Origin: Gaiellasilicea sp033857955
GTDB taxonomy: Bacteria > Actinomycetota > Thermoleophilia > Gaiellales > Gaiellaceae
Assembly (NCBI GenBank): GCA_033857955.1
Contig: JAWVCW010000029.1
Span: 50,619-114,618, forward strand
Direction: 5' to 3'
Length of the DNA stretch: 64,000 nucleotides
Part shown: positions 6,807 to 13,351 of the stretch, one piece after another
Numbering within the stretch: the first letter of the stretch is position 1
Layout: every line of letters starts with the position of its first letter
Position numbers and translations under genes: made by a program
Notes under the pieces: model-generated
The model's input: the letters and a program-made list of their open reading frames with translations, nothing else
What the model was told of the DNA's origin: nothing
Database searches by the model: none

Positions 6807-6878
6807 TGGAGACGGCGGGAGTCGAACCCGCACCTCCTCGGTGCAAACGAGGTGCTCTGCCACCAGAGCTGCATCCCC
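6807..6878 (-). tRNA. tRNA-Ala(UGC)
   Basis: Acceptor GGGGATG/CGTCTCC (wobble pairs), anticodon stem CCTCG/CGAGG with loop TTTGCAC (anticodon TGC), T arm GCGGG-TTCGACT-CCCGC, A73. The usual Ala G3-U70 wobble is present. Confidence 0.9.
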
Positions 6879-6886
6879 AGGGAAGG

Positions 6887-6967
6887 TGTGGACGGGTGGA
6901 GCCGAACCACCACAGCCGGAGGCAACGCGGTTACAGCGGGCCGAGCTCGCCCGTGCTCAGCGTCCAC
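6887..6967 (-). tRNA. tRNA-Tyr(GUA)
   Basis: Class II tRNA of 81 nt. Acceptor GTGGACG/CGTCCAC, A73, anticodon loop CTGTAAC (anticodon GTA) on a stem with one mismatch, long variable arm GCC..GGC, T arm GGTGG-TTCGGCT-CCACC. Confidence 0.85.
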
Positions 6968-6985
6968 ACGTGAGATGGGATTGGC

Positions 6986-7055
6986 GGCCGCGAAGCGGCC
7001 CTTCAGGGGTCTCTGCGCGGCCGGGAACCTGCTTCCGCCGATCTCGAACGTGCGC
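6986..7055 (-). repeat. Array-specific structured repeat, copy 3 (degenerate)
   Basis: Between tRNA-His and tRNA-Tyr. GGCCGC-GAA-GCGGCC (6986-7000), CCC-TTCA-GGG, TCTCTGCGCGG, then a GGCCGGGAACCTGCTTCC segment that aligns with copy 2 but whose right arm has diverged, and TGCGCCAG at the end. Confidence 0.5.
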
Positions 7056-7062
7056 CAGAGAG

Positions 7063-7135
7063 GGCGGCCGACCGGATTCGAACCGGTACTGCGAAGCTCA
7101 CAACCTCGGGTGCTGACCGTTACACCACGACCACC
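7063..7135 (-). tRNA. tRNA-His(GUG)
   Basis: Extra G-1 opposite C73, the tRNA-His hallmark. Acceptor GTGGTCG/CGGCCGC, anticodon stem CGAGG/CTTCG with loop TTGTGAG (anticodon GTG), T arm ACCGG-TTCGAAT-CCGGT. Confidence 0.9.
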
Positions 7136-7165
7136 ACGGAGTCCCTCGCGTCCCTGGCCGCGAGG

Positions 7166-7239
7166 CGGGGACGACCGGACTCGAACCGGCGACCTCTCGC
7201 CTGACAAGCGAGTGCTCTGCGCAGCTGAGCTACGCCCCC
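7166..7239 (-). tRNA. tRNA-Asp(GUC)
   Basis: Acceptor GGGGGCG/CGTCCCC, G73, anticodon stem CTCGC/GCGAG with loop TTGTCAG (anticodon GTC), T arm GCCGG-TTCGAGT-CCGGT. Confidence 0.92.
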
Positions 7240-7246
7240 GGGGCGA

Positions 7247-7320
7247 TGGCGCGGGTGGGATTCGAACCCACGATCTCGAGCTCATGAGGCTCGCGAGGAC
7301 AGCCGCTCCTCTACCGCGCG
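7247..7320 (-). tRNA. tRNA-Met(CAU), elongator-like
   Basis: Anticodon stem CGAGC/GCTCG with loop CTCATGA (anticodon CAT); T arm GTGGG-TTCGAAT-CCCAC; A73. Position 1-72 is C-C, which recalls initiator tRNAs, but the three G-C pairs of the initiator anticodon stem are absent. A lysidine-modified tRNA-Ile(CAU) cannot be excluded. Confidence 0.82.
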
Positions 7321-7325
7321 TCGGA

Positions 7326-7400
7326 TCTGGCCGGCAGGAGTCGAACCTGCGATCTCCGGCGCCCGAAGCCGGCGGGGTGGCCCTTCTCCCCCACAGCCAG
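7326..7400 (-). tRNA. tRNA-Pro(CGG)
   Basis: Acceptor CTGGCTG/CGGCCAG, A73, D stem GGGG/CCCC, anticodon stem CCGGC/GCCGG with loop TTCGGGC (anticodon CGG), T arm GCAGG-TTCGACT-CCTGC. Confidence 0.88.
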
Positions 7401-7406
7401 ACGAAG

Positions 7407-7480
7407 TTCCCCCGGCGGGATTCGAACCCGCAGCTTCCGGGTTGAGAGCCCGGCGTCATCGCCAGTTCGACCACGGGGGC
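7407..7480 (-). tRNA. tRNA-Glu(CUC)
   Basis: Anticodon stem CCGGG/CCCGG with loop CTCTCAA (anticodon CTC), T arm GCGGG-TTCGAAT-CCCGC, acceptor GCCCCCG/CGGGGGA with a 1-72 mismatch (G-A). Confidence 0.87.
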
Positions 7481-7502
7481 AAGAGACACAGGGGCGAGAG
7501 AG

Positions 7503-7573
7503 CTCCGGCGGCAGGGATCGAACCTGCGCTTCGCGATTAACAGTCGCGCGTCTCACCACTCGACCACACCGGA
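7503..7573 (-). tRNA. tRNA-Asn(GUU)
   Basis: Acceptor TCCGGTG/CGCCGGA, G73, anticodon stem CGCGA/TCGCG with loop CTGTTAA (anticodon GTT), T arm GCAGG-TTCGATC-CCTGC. Confidence 0.9.
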
Positions 7574-7580
7574 ACGAGTA

Positions 7581-7708
7581 CCTCGCGCCTCCGGCGTGGC
7601 GCTGAGCGTGCCGGGCCGGAGGGGATAGTGCGTGAGCACAGACTCGGAGAGCCCGGTGCGCTCAGCGCCACGAGGCGGCGCCGGAGCCCGGCTCCGCCGG
7701 GCGCGAGG
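7581..7708 (-). other. 128-nt highly structured spacer, possible three-way-junction RNA
   Basis: Outer helix CCTCGCGCC (7581-7589) with GGCGCGAGG (7700-7708). A long inner helix GTGGCGCTGAGCG (7596-7608) with CGCTCAGCGCCAC (7659-7671), extended by two wobbles and CCGGGC pairs to about 21 bp. Its loop holds GTGC-GTGA-GCAC with a GNRA-type tetraloop. A third helix is CGGAGC (7682-7687) with GCTCCG (7691-7696). It lies between tRNA-Ser and tRNA-Asn and is not a tRNA. Confidence 0.55.
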
Positions 7709-7793
7709 CGGAAGGGGAGGGAGTCGAACCCTCAAAGCCGGCAAAGGCCCGCCCGTTTTCGAGACGGGGTACCGCACCAGTGGCAGCCCTTCC
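7709..7793 (-). tRNA. tRNA-Ser(CGA)
   Basis: Class II tRNA of 85 nt. Acceptor GGAAGGG/CCCTTCC, G73, anticodon stem CCCGT/ACGGG with loop CTCGAAA (anticodon CGA), long variable arm, T arm GAGGG-TTCGACT-CCCTC. Confidence 0.92.
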
Positions 7794-7797
7794 AGAG

Positions 7798-7871
7798 TGG
7801 CCCCGGCAGGCATCGAACCTGCAACCGCCCGAGTAAGAATCGGGAGCTCTGCCGAGTTGAGCTACGGAGCC
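7798..7871 (-). tRNA. tRNA-Lys(CUU)
   Basis: Acceptor GGCTCCG/CGGGGCC, A73, anticodon stem CCCGA/TCGGG with loop TTCTTAC (anticodon CTT), T arm GCAGG-TTCGATG-CCTGC. Confidence 0.92.
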
Positions 7872-7881
7872 GAGAGAGAAA

Positions 7882-7953
7882 TGTGGCCGGCAGGAATCGA
7901 ACCTGCGGCGCCCCGCGTTTCAGGCGAGCGCTCTACCGCTGAGCTACAGCCAC
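7882..7953 (-). tRNA. tRNA-Phe(GAA)
   Basis: Acceptor GTGGCTG/CGGCCAC, A73, anticodon stem CTCGC/GCGGG with loop CTGAAAC (anticodon GAA), T arm GCAGG-TTCGATT-CCTGC. Confidence 0.92.
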
Positions 7954-8267
7954 GAGGGAGGAACGCAAGATGTCATGCCGGAGCGAGCAGATCCTGCGCT
8001 TCGCGACGCGTCTTGCGGAAGTAGGCCGCAGTGCTTCGGCGCGTACGAGACCGCGAACTGACGGAGCTCGGTCGAGGCTTCATCGACCACCAGAACCGGA
8101 TACACGACGAGGCTGCTCCCCAGACCTCGCGGAATCCTCGTCTTGCCAGCCAAAGCGACCGCGACAACGTCGTCGCCGAGTGTCCGCAGTTCCTCGGGAA
8201 CTGAGCGACCATGCCCGGCGGTGATCGCAACGACCGTCTCCACGACCCCGAACCGCGTGAGCTTCAC
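7944..8267 (-). CDS. Possible hypothetical protein of 107 residues in the tRNA array
   Basis: Not recognised. A GTG at 8267 opens a 107-codon frame with protein-like composition (FGVVETVVAITAGHGRS, SSLVVYPVLVVDEASTELRQ). There is no convincing ribosome binding site, and the last 10 nt overlap tRNA-Phe, so coding status is uncertain. It fills the only long tRNA-free stretch in the right half of the array (7954-8362). Alternatives are a decayed gene or spacer that is open by chance. Confidence 0.33.
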   Translation of the reverse strand: MKLTRFGVVETVVAITAGHGRSVPEELRTLGDDVVAVALAGKTRIPRGLGSSLVVYPVLVVDEASTELRQFAVSYAPKHCGLLPQDASRSAGSARSGMTSCVPPSWL

Positions 8268-8315
8268 CTCTCGGCGCCGGGCACACAAGACTGCTCCGGA
8301 CGATGGGCTCTCCTC

Positions 8316-8340
8316 GCTCTGCCATCTGAGCCACCCCCCT
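8316..8340 (-). pseudogene. tRNA fragment (5' acceptor strand and D arm)
   Basis: The minus strand reads AGGGGGGTGGCTCAGATGGC then AGAGC, a tRNA-like acceptor strand and D arm, but no anticodon arm, T arm or matching 3' acceptor follows. It overlaps a small CCCCTAC-GA-GTAGGGG hairpin (8336-8351). It looks like the stump of a deleted array tRNA; the isotype cannot be told. Confidence 0.45.
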
Positions 8341-8362
8341 ACGAGTAGGGGCGGTCGACCAG

Positions 8363-8435
8363 TGGGCGAAGCCGGAATCGAACCAGCGGCCTCCTCTTTG
8401 TAAGAGAGGCGCTCTACCTGCTGAGCTACACGCCC
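8363..8435 (-). tRNA. tRNA-Val(UAC)
   Basis: Acceptor GGGCGTG/TTCGCCC with one mismatch, A73, anticodon stem CCTCT/AGAGG with loop CTTACAA (anticodon TAC), T arm GCTGG-TTCGATT-CCGGC. Confidence 0.9.
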
Positions 8436-8440
8436 GTGAG

Positions 8441-8511
8441 CTCCGGGACAAGGACTCGAACCTCGATCGCCACGTTCAGAGCGTGGTGTCCTGCCGTTAG
8501 ACGATCCCGGA
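8441..8511 (-). tRNA. tRNA-Gln(CUG)
   Basis: First tRNA of the array in transcription order. Perfect acceptor TCCGGGA/TCCCGGA, G73, anticodon stem CCACG/CGTGG with loop CTCTGAA (anticodon CTG), T arm CGAGG-TTCGAGT-CCTTG. Confidence 0.9.
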
Positions 8512-9196
8512 AAGAGGCCGGCCAAACCCGACCGCTCCGTCCATCTCCCTGTCCAGGAGATCGACGCAGCAGGCACGGTCTGCGGGCAGAAAGAGGTGCG
8601 TATGTCACGCTGGCCAAAGCCAAGCGATGTTGTCTAAGCCACTCGCCAACTCTTCGACCCTGGATCATCGTCTTGCGACGGCGTCCTACGTGGAGGAGCT
8701 TTGGAGCCCGACCCTTGCGCGCACTTTGAACAATTCGCATGCTAAAGCAAGCGCTTCATTGCAGCGTCATGTTTCACGCTGACGCGCAGAGGGTCTTTCT
8801 CTCTCAGGCGGGGCCTCGGTTCGATCTAGGTCTTCTTCAAGCTGGGCATCATCCTTTTCAGTACCTGTTCGATTTTGGTTCCGAAACGACGAGGGCGACC
8901 CGTTGGGTCGCCCTCGCTCAAGCTGCTATGCGCCTAGTTGCCTAGCGCAAACACCTCGTCGCGAGGGCCGGCTGATCGCCGAACTGGGTACCCGTCTCGA
9001 CGGGCCTGTGCCAGCACGGTTCAGCCGACGCGGCCGTAGCCGCTCGGGAAAGGTACAAACGGGTGTTGATGGACATCAGCATCTCCGCGTCGGAGAATAG
9101 ACGAAACCACCACGAATGGCAAGTGCTTCTCTTGTAAAGATATTCCCGATCGCGTACGGATGACACTGGAATGAATCCGGTATCTTCCGCGGCTCA
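8512..9196. other. Non-coding leader region upstream of the tRNA array
   Basis: About 685 bp with no supported gene; base composition is lower in GC than the rest of the window. It should hold the promoter of the minus-strand tRNA array, but no clear -35/-10 pair stands out. It contains the 11-bp hairpin at 8891-8915 and, on the minus strand, an 8-codon frame (MMPSLKKT) after AAAAGG that might be a leader peptide. Weak tRNA-Ser-like similarity around 8600-8680 was not strong enough to call. Confidence 0.5.
8891..8915. terminator. Terminator-like hairpin, either strand
   Basis: GAGGGCGACCC (8891-8901) pairs with GGGTCGCCCTC (8905-8915) around a 3-nt loop. Either strand could use it. It separates the export operon side from the tRNA array leader. 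Confidence 0.55.
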
Positions 9197-9745
9197 TTAC
9201 ACGACACGTATGCGCACTCTCCGGCCACGCCGCCGCCGCTGGACGCGGACGGCGAGTGCGAGCAATGCGATTCCACCGGGGACGCCGAGCGCGATCGGGA
9301 GGACCCCGCCGGAGTTCAGGGTCTTTCGCGACGTGGCGTCGAAGCGGAGCGCGCGGCTCGTCGCAGGCGTCCCCGCCCCACTCTGAGGCACAACCGTGAC
9401 GTAGGCCGCGAGCGAGCCGCCGTTGACCGCCTTGACCCGCCAGCGCACCGCCCGCGACCCGCCGGGCGGGATCGGATGGAGGTAGTGCGTGCGGTCCGAC
9501 GACCAGTCTTCGGGGTCGACGTAGAGACCTGGTTTCAGGCTGAGGATGTTCAGGTGGGCGACCAGCGTGCCGGTTGGACCCGTACCGCGGTTCGCGACGG
9601 TGGTCGTGAAGGAGAAACTCCGGCCGAGTGACGTCGAGACGCGCGTACGGTCGATGCCGACGACGACCTCGCCGGCGCTCGCGACCGGCACGAGCGCGAG
9701 CGCGAGTGCGACTGCGACCAGCGCCAGGAGGAGACGCCTCCTCAC
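9197..9745 (-). CDS. Secreted/membrane-anchored protein with Ig-like domain
   Basis: A 182-residue protein with an N-terminal signal peptide (LLLALVAVALALALVPVASAGE), an all-beta extracellular region (RVSTSLGRSFSFTTTVANRG, a strand pattern like NEW3/CARDB-type Ig folds) and a C-terminal membrane helix (VLPIALGVPGGIALLALAV) followed by an Arg-rich cytoplasmic tail. The GTG start at 9745 overlaps the stop of the upstream ABC permease (GTGA), so it is translationally coupled. It is the last gene of the leftward operon and may be an extracytoplasmic partner of that transporter. The exact family was not identified. Confidence 0.7.
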   Translation of the reverse strand: MRRRLLLALVAVALALALVPVASAGEVVVGIDRTRVSTSLGRSFSFTTTVANRGTGPTGTLVAHLNILSLKPGLYVDPEDWSSDRTHYLHPIPPGGSRAVRWRVKAVNGGSLAAYVTVVPQSGAGTPATSRALRFDATSRKTLNSGGVLPIALGVPGGIALLALAVRVQRRRRGRRVRIRVV

Positions 9746-10500
9746 GACCTGGAGCCGCCGTGCAACGAGATCGACCGCGCCGCAGCGATTGCAGCCGCCG
9801 CGAAGACGGCCGCGCCGAGCACCGGCGAGAGGAGCCACGATGCGTCGTGGCTCCATGCGTGGCTGTCGACGACGATCTTCCCGATGTAGTGCTCGCCTGC
9901 CGTCAGCGGATTGACTCGCAGCAGAAAGTCGCCGAGCCACCCCTGCTGCGCGCTCGTCGGGAACTGCGTCGGCGCGAACAGCACCAGCAGGAGCAGGAGA
10001 CTCACGGAGAGGCTGACGCGGTTCGAGCGCGAGACGCTGCTGATCAGGACGCCGAGCGAGGCGAGGAAGACAGCGACCAGCGTCCCGACGACGAGGCCGG
10101 CCGCGAGCGCTTCGCTGACGACGCCGATCCCGCGGCCGAGGTACCAGACGTACGGGACCGTGACCGCGAACGCGCCGATCCAGAGTGAGAGCGCGGCGGC
10201 GAGCTTGCCGGCAACGAGCTGTTGCCGCGAGATCGGGGTCACGAGGAGGCTCTCGAGCGTGCCTCGCTCGCGCTCGCCGCTGATCGTGTCGGCGGCGGCG
10301 AGCAACGCCAGGAGCGCGCCGACCGCGACCGCCACCTGAAGCGTCAGGTTCACCGACTCGCGCTGCTCGAGATAGTTGAGCGCCTGGTTCGTCGCGACGA
10401 GGTACGAGACGACGCTGAGCAGCAGGCTGAGCGCGAGGGTGAGACCGAGCGCACGGCCGCCGAGCCAGTGATCGCGCAGCTCCTGTCCGGCGACGATCAT
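9742..10500 (-). CDS. ABC-2 type permease
   Basis: A 252-residue polytopic protein with about six membrane helices and the ABC-2 hallmark DTISGERERGTLESLLVTPI between helices 2 and 3 (the coupling-helix region also found in NatB and YhaP-type permeases). The HYIGKIVVDSHAWSHDASW stretch is the large extracytoplasmic loop before the last helix. Its ATG touches the stop of the ATPase gene upstream and its stop overlaps the next GTG. With the ATPase it should form an exporter of a lipid, peptide or drug; the substrate is unknown. Confidence 0.85.
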   Translation of the reverse strand: MIVAGQELRDHWLGGRALGLTLALSLLLSVVSYLVATNQALNYLEQRESVNLTLQVAVAVGALLALLAAADTISGERERGTLESLLVTPISRQQLVAGKLAAALSLWIGAFAVTVPYVWYLGRGIGVVSEALAAGLVVGTLVAVFLASLGVLISSVSRSNRVSLSVSLLLLLVLFAPTQFPTSAQQGWLGDFLLRVNPLTAGEHYIGKIVVDSHAWSHDASWLLSPVLGAAVFAAAAIAAARSISLHGGSRS

Positions 10501-11444
10501 CAGCCGGCACCGGTCATGGCGAGGAAGGCGTCACTCAGGCGCGCGCCCTCGAGCTCGAACGCGAGGACGGGAACGTCCGCCTCGGCGAGCGCAAGCAGTG
10601 CCGCGCTCCCGGACTCTTCGCCTGCGCTCGTGAACACGACCACCAGCCAACCGGGCTGCCCGTCGGCGCGCTCGACGGTCTCGACCCCGTTCGCGCGGAC
10701 GAGCGCGCCGAGCGCGTCCTCGACCCGTTCCGCTCGCACCCGCACGCGGGCGCTCCGCGGCGCCGCGGCCATGCGCGCGACCTCCGAGACCGTTCCCTCC
10801 GCCGCGACACGGCCTCGATTCAGGATCAGCACCCGGGTGCAGAGCTCCTCCACCTCGGCGTGCAGATGCGTGCTGAGGAGAACCGTCGCGCCACGCTCCT
10901 CGGCGAGACCGCGGACGAGCGCGAGCACCTGCCGCTGTCCGGCCGGGTCGAGCCCGAGCGTCGGCTCGTCGAGGAAGACGACCTGGGGGTCGTTCACGAG
11001 TGCGCGGGCGAGCCCGAGTCGCTGGCGCATCCCGCGGCTGTACGTGGTGACGAGCGAGTGCCCGCGCTCCGTCAGGCCGGCTTCGGCGAGCAGAGCCGTG
11101 GCGACCGCCGCCGCGCTCGCCCGGCTCTGGCCGTAGAGGCGGCCGTAGAAGCGAAGGAACTCCTCGCCGGTCTGCTGCTCCGGATAGCCGGCGCTCTCCG
11201 GCAGCACGCCGATGATCTTCCTGATCTCGGCCGGCCGCGTGTGCGGCGTGCGCGCGACCTGGAAGCTGCCCCTGGTGGGCGAGAGGATCGTCGTCAGGAC
11301 GCGGATCGCGGTCGTCTTGCCCGCCCCGTTCGGGCCGAGCACGCCGAGGATCTCGCCGGCCTCGACCGCGAAGCTCAGATCCTCGACCGCGACGAGCGAC
11401 GCGTACTCCTTGCGGACGCCGTGAGCCTCGACAACAGCGCTCAT
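10500..11444 (-). CDS. ABC transporter ATP-binding protein (ABC-2 exporter type)
   Basis: A 314-residue ATPase. Walker A GPNGAGKTTAI, Q-loop region PESAGYPEQQTG, a variant signature YSRGMRQRLGLARAL (in place of LSGGQ, common in this exporter class), Walker B VVFLDEPTLGLDP and switch His in STHLHAEV. The last ~90 residues form the regulatory C-terminal domain typical of DrrA/NatA-type proteins. It is encoded just before its permease in the same operon and 9 nt after the MacB-like permease gene. Confidence 0.92.
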   Translation of the reverse strand: MSAVVEAHGVRKEYASLVAVEDLSFAVEAGEILGVLGPNGAGKTTAIRVLTTILSPTRGSFQVARTPHTRPAEIRKIIGVLPESAGYPEQQTGEEFLRFYGRLYGQSRASAAAVATALLAEAGLTERGHSLVTTYSRGMRQRLGLARALVNDPQVVFLDEPTLGLDPAGQRQVLALVRGLAEERGATVLLSTHLHAEVEELCTRVLILNRGRVAAEGTVSEVARMAAAPRSARVRVRAERVEDALGALVRANGVETVERADGQPGWLVVVFTSAGEESGSAALLALAEADVPVLAFELEGARLSDAFLAMTGAG

Positions 11445-11453
11445 GACCGACGC

Positions 11454-12665
11454 CTACTCGTAGCGCAACGCCGCAATCGGATCGAGGCGCGCCGCGCGGC
11501 GCGCGGGGTAGAAGCCGAAGAAGAGACCGACCGTGACGGCGACGGCAAACGCCAGTACGAGTGACCTGGGCGCGACGAGCGTCTGCCAGCCGGCGAACCT
11601 GCCGATCAACCGCGTCGCCAGGATCCCGACGAGCAGCCCCGCGACGCCGCCGGAGGTGCTGAGCACGACCGCCTCGATCAGGAACTGGGTCTGCACGGCA
11701 CGGGGATCGGCTCCGACCGACTTGCGGATTCCGATCTCGCGCGTCCGCTCGCGGACAGATACGAGCATCATGTTCATGATCCCGATCCCTCCGACGAGCA
11801 GGGCGATCCCGCCGAGCGCGAACGTCAGCAGGCGGAAGGTCCCGGTCGCCTTCTGCGCCTCCTTCACAAACTGCGCCTGGTCCTCGGCCGAGAAGTCGTC
11901 GGCGTAGGAGGCTGGCAGGTTGTGGTCGCGCCGGAGGAGCTCGGTGATCGCGTCCATCGTCACCTCGATCTGCTTCTCGCTGCGAACGCGGACGCCGACG
12001 CTCTTCGTCGTCGTGCCGCCGAGCAGGACACGGAGGACGACGGGCAGCGGGACGAAGAGGCGATTGTCGAGACTCTCGCCGCTCAGCTTTCCTTTCCGCG
12101 CCTGCACGCCGATCACCTCGAACTCGTGGCTGCCGACCCGGACGGCCTCTCCGATCGGGCTCCGGCCGGGAAAGAGCCTCGCCGCCGGCACGGTGCCGAG
12201 CACCATGACACTGCGGCCGAAGCTGACATCGGCGGCCGAAAGCAAGCGCCCACTCCCGGCGGCCTGGTTGTAGATGGCTGCGTAGGGCGGCGTGATCCCG
12301 AAGAGCCGGGTGACCGTGTGGTTGCGGCCGGCCGAGACCGTCAGGCTTTCGATGTCCTGGTGCGGGGCGACTGCGTCGACCGTCGGCAACTTCGCGATCG
12401 CCGCCACGTCCTCCGGGGTGATCGTCCGTTCGGTTGCCGACTGGCCCGTGCCGATCGTGGTGAACTCGCCGTCCACGAGCACGACGTTGGCGCCGAGGCG
12501 GCGGATGCTGTCCCCGACCTCCTTCTGTGCACCCGCGCTGACGGCGGTGACGGCGACGAGGGACGCGACGCCGACCACGACCCCGAGCGCGGTCAGCATC
12601 GCCCGGAACCAGTTCACGCGCAGCGCCGCGAGCGCGATCCGGAACTGCTCGAGCGTCGCCGTCAT
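11454..12665 (-). CDS. MacB-like FtsX-family ABC permease
   Basis: A 403-residue protein with one N-terminal helix (MLTALGVVVGVASLVAVTAV), a periplasmic-core-like domain of about 220 residues (residues ~45-270), and three C-terminal helices starting LALGGIALLVGGIGIMNMM with the conserved VRERTREIGIRKSVGA loop of FtsX/MacB permeases. Overlaps the ATPase gene by 4 nt (ATGA). In Gram-positive bacteria such permeases work with an MFP-type adaptor, here the 13348-15216 gene, in antimicrobial peptide or macrolide resistance or in cell-envelope homeostasis. Confidence 0.9.
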   Translation of the reverse strand: MTATLEQFRIALAALRVNWFRAMLTALGVVVGVASLVAVTAVSAGAQKEVGDSIRRLGANVVLVDGEFTTIGTGQSATERTITPEDVAAIAKLPTVDAVAPHQDIESLTVSAGRNHTVTRLFGITPPYAAIYNQAAGSGRLLSAADVSFGRSVMVLGTVPAARLFPGRSPIGEAVRVGSHEFEVIGVQARKGKLSGESLDNRLFVPLPVVLRVLLGGTTTKSVGVRVRSEKQIEVTMDAITELLRRDHNLPASYADDFSAEDQAQFVKEAQKATGTFRLLTFALGGIALLVGGIGIMNMMLVSVRERTREIGIRKSVGADPRAVQTQFLIEAVVLSTSGGVAGLLVGILATRLIGRFAGWQTLVAPRSLVLAFAVAVTVGLFFGFYPARRAARLDPIAALRYE

Positions 12666-13351
12666 CGCACGCCGCGCGTCTCGTCGGCGACGAGCAGCCC
12701 GTCCGCGACCCGGATGATCCGCGAAGCTCGCTGCGCCACCTCGCTCGAGTGGGTGACCATCACGATCGTGCTCCCTTCCGCGTTGACGCGCTCGAGCAGG
12801 GCGAGCACCTCCTGCGCGCTGGCGGAGTCGAGGTTGCCGGTCGGCTCGTCGGTCAGGAGGACGCTCGGGCGCGTGACGATCGCCCGGGCGATCGCGACGC
12901 GCTGCTGCTGGCCGCCGGAGAGCTGGTTCGGCCAGTGGCCGACCCGGTCCGCGAGGCCGACCGACGTGAGAGCATCGACGACCCGGCGCCTCCGTTCGCG
13001 AGCAGGCAGGCCCGCGTAGACGAGCGGCAGCTCGACGTTCTTGGCGGCGGTCGCACGCGGCAGGAGGTTGTACGCCTGGAAGACGAAGCCGATCCGCCGG
13101 CCGCGTACTCGCGCCCGGCGCGACTCCGAGAGGTGGGTCATGTCCTCACCGACGAGCCGGTAGGAGCCGGTCGTGGGCCGGTCGAGGCAGCCGAGGATTC
13201 CGAGCAGCGTCGTCTTGCCCGAGCCGAACTCGCCCATGATCGCCACAAACTCGCCCTCGGCCACGGCAAAGCTGACGCCGCGCAGCGCCTCGACGAGCAC
13301 ATCGCCGGCGCGGTAGGACTTCGTGACGTCCTCCAGCTCGAGGACACTCAT
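12662..13351 (-). CDS. MacB/LolD-type ABC ATPase
   Basis: A 229-residue ATPase of the LolD/MacB class. Walker A is MGEFGSGKTTLLG (the usual PSGSGKST is EFGSGKTT here), the X-loop/Q-loop region is IGFVFQAYNLLPRATA, the signature is LSGGQQQRVAIARAI and Walker B is VLLTDEPTGNLD. It overlaps the adaptor gene by 4 nt upstream and the permease gene by 4 nt downstream, so the three are one translationally coupled unit. Confidence 0.93.
   Translation of the reverse strand: MSVLELEDVTKSYRAGDVLVEALRGVSFAVAEGEFVAIMGEFGSGKTTLLGILGCLDRPTTGSYRLVGEDMTHLSESRRARVRGRRIGFVFQAYNLLPRATAAKNVELPLVYAGLPARERRRRVVDALTSVGLADRVGHWPNQLSGGQQQRVAIARAIVTRPSVLLTDEPTGNLDSASAQEVLALLERVNAEGSTIVMVTHSSEVAQRASRIIRVADGLLVADETRGVR

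Noticed and set aside
5520..7055. CRISPR array, because of spaced repeats between 5.5 and 7.1 kb.
   Set aside because: Only three diverged copies at irregular spacing with tRNAs between them; no uniform repeat-spacer pattern and no cas genes.
7247..7320. Initiator tRNA-fMet because of the C-C 1-72 pair.
   Set aside because: The three consecutive G-C pairs in the anticodon stem required of initiators are absent.
8590..8690. Faint tRNA-Ser/Leu-like stretch upstream of tRNA-Gln.
   Set aside because: A D-arm-like string is present on the minus strand, but no 5-bp anticodon stem with a 7-nt loop and no T arm can be formed.
8942..9166. A 74-codon minus-strand frame in the leader region.
   Set aside because: No ribosome binding site, no family resemblance, and it lies in a region with non-coding character.
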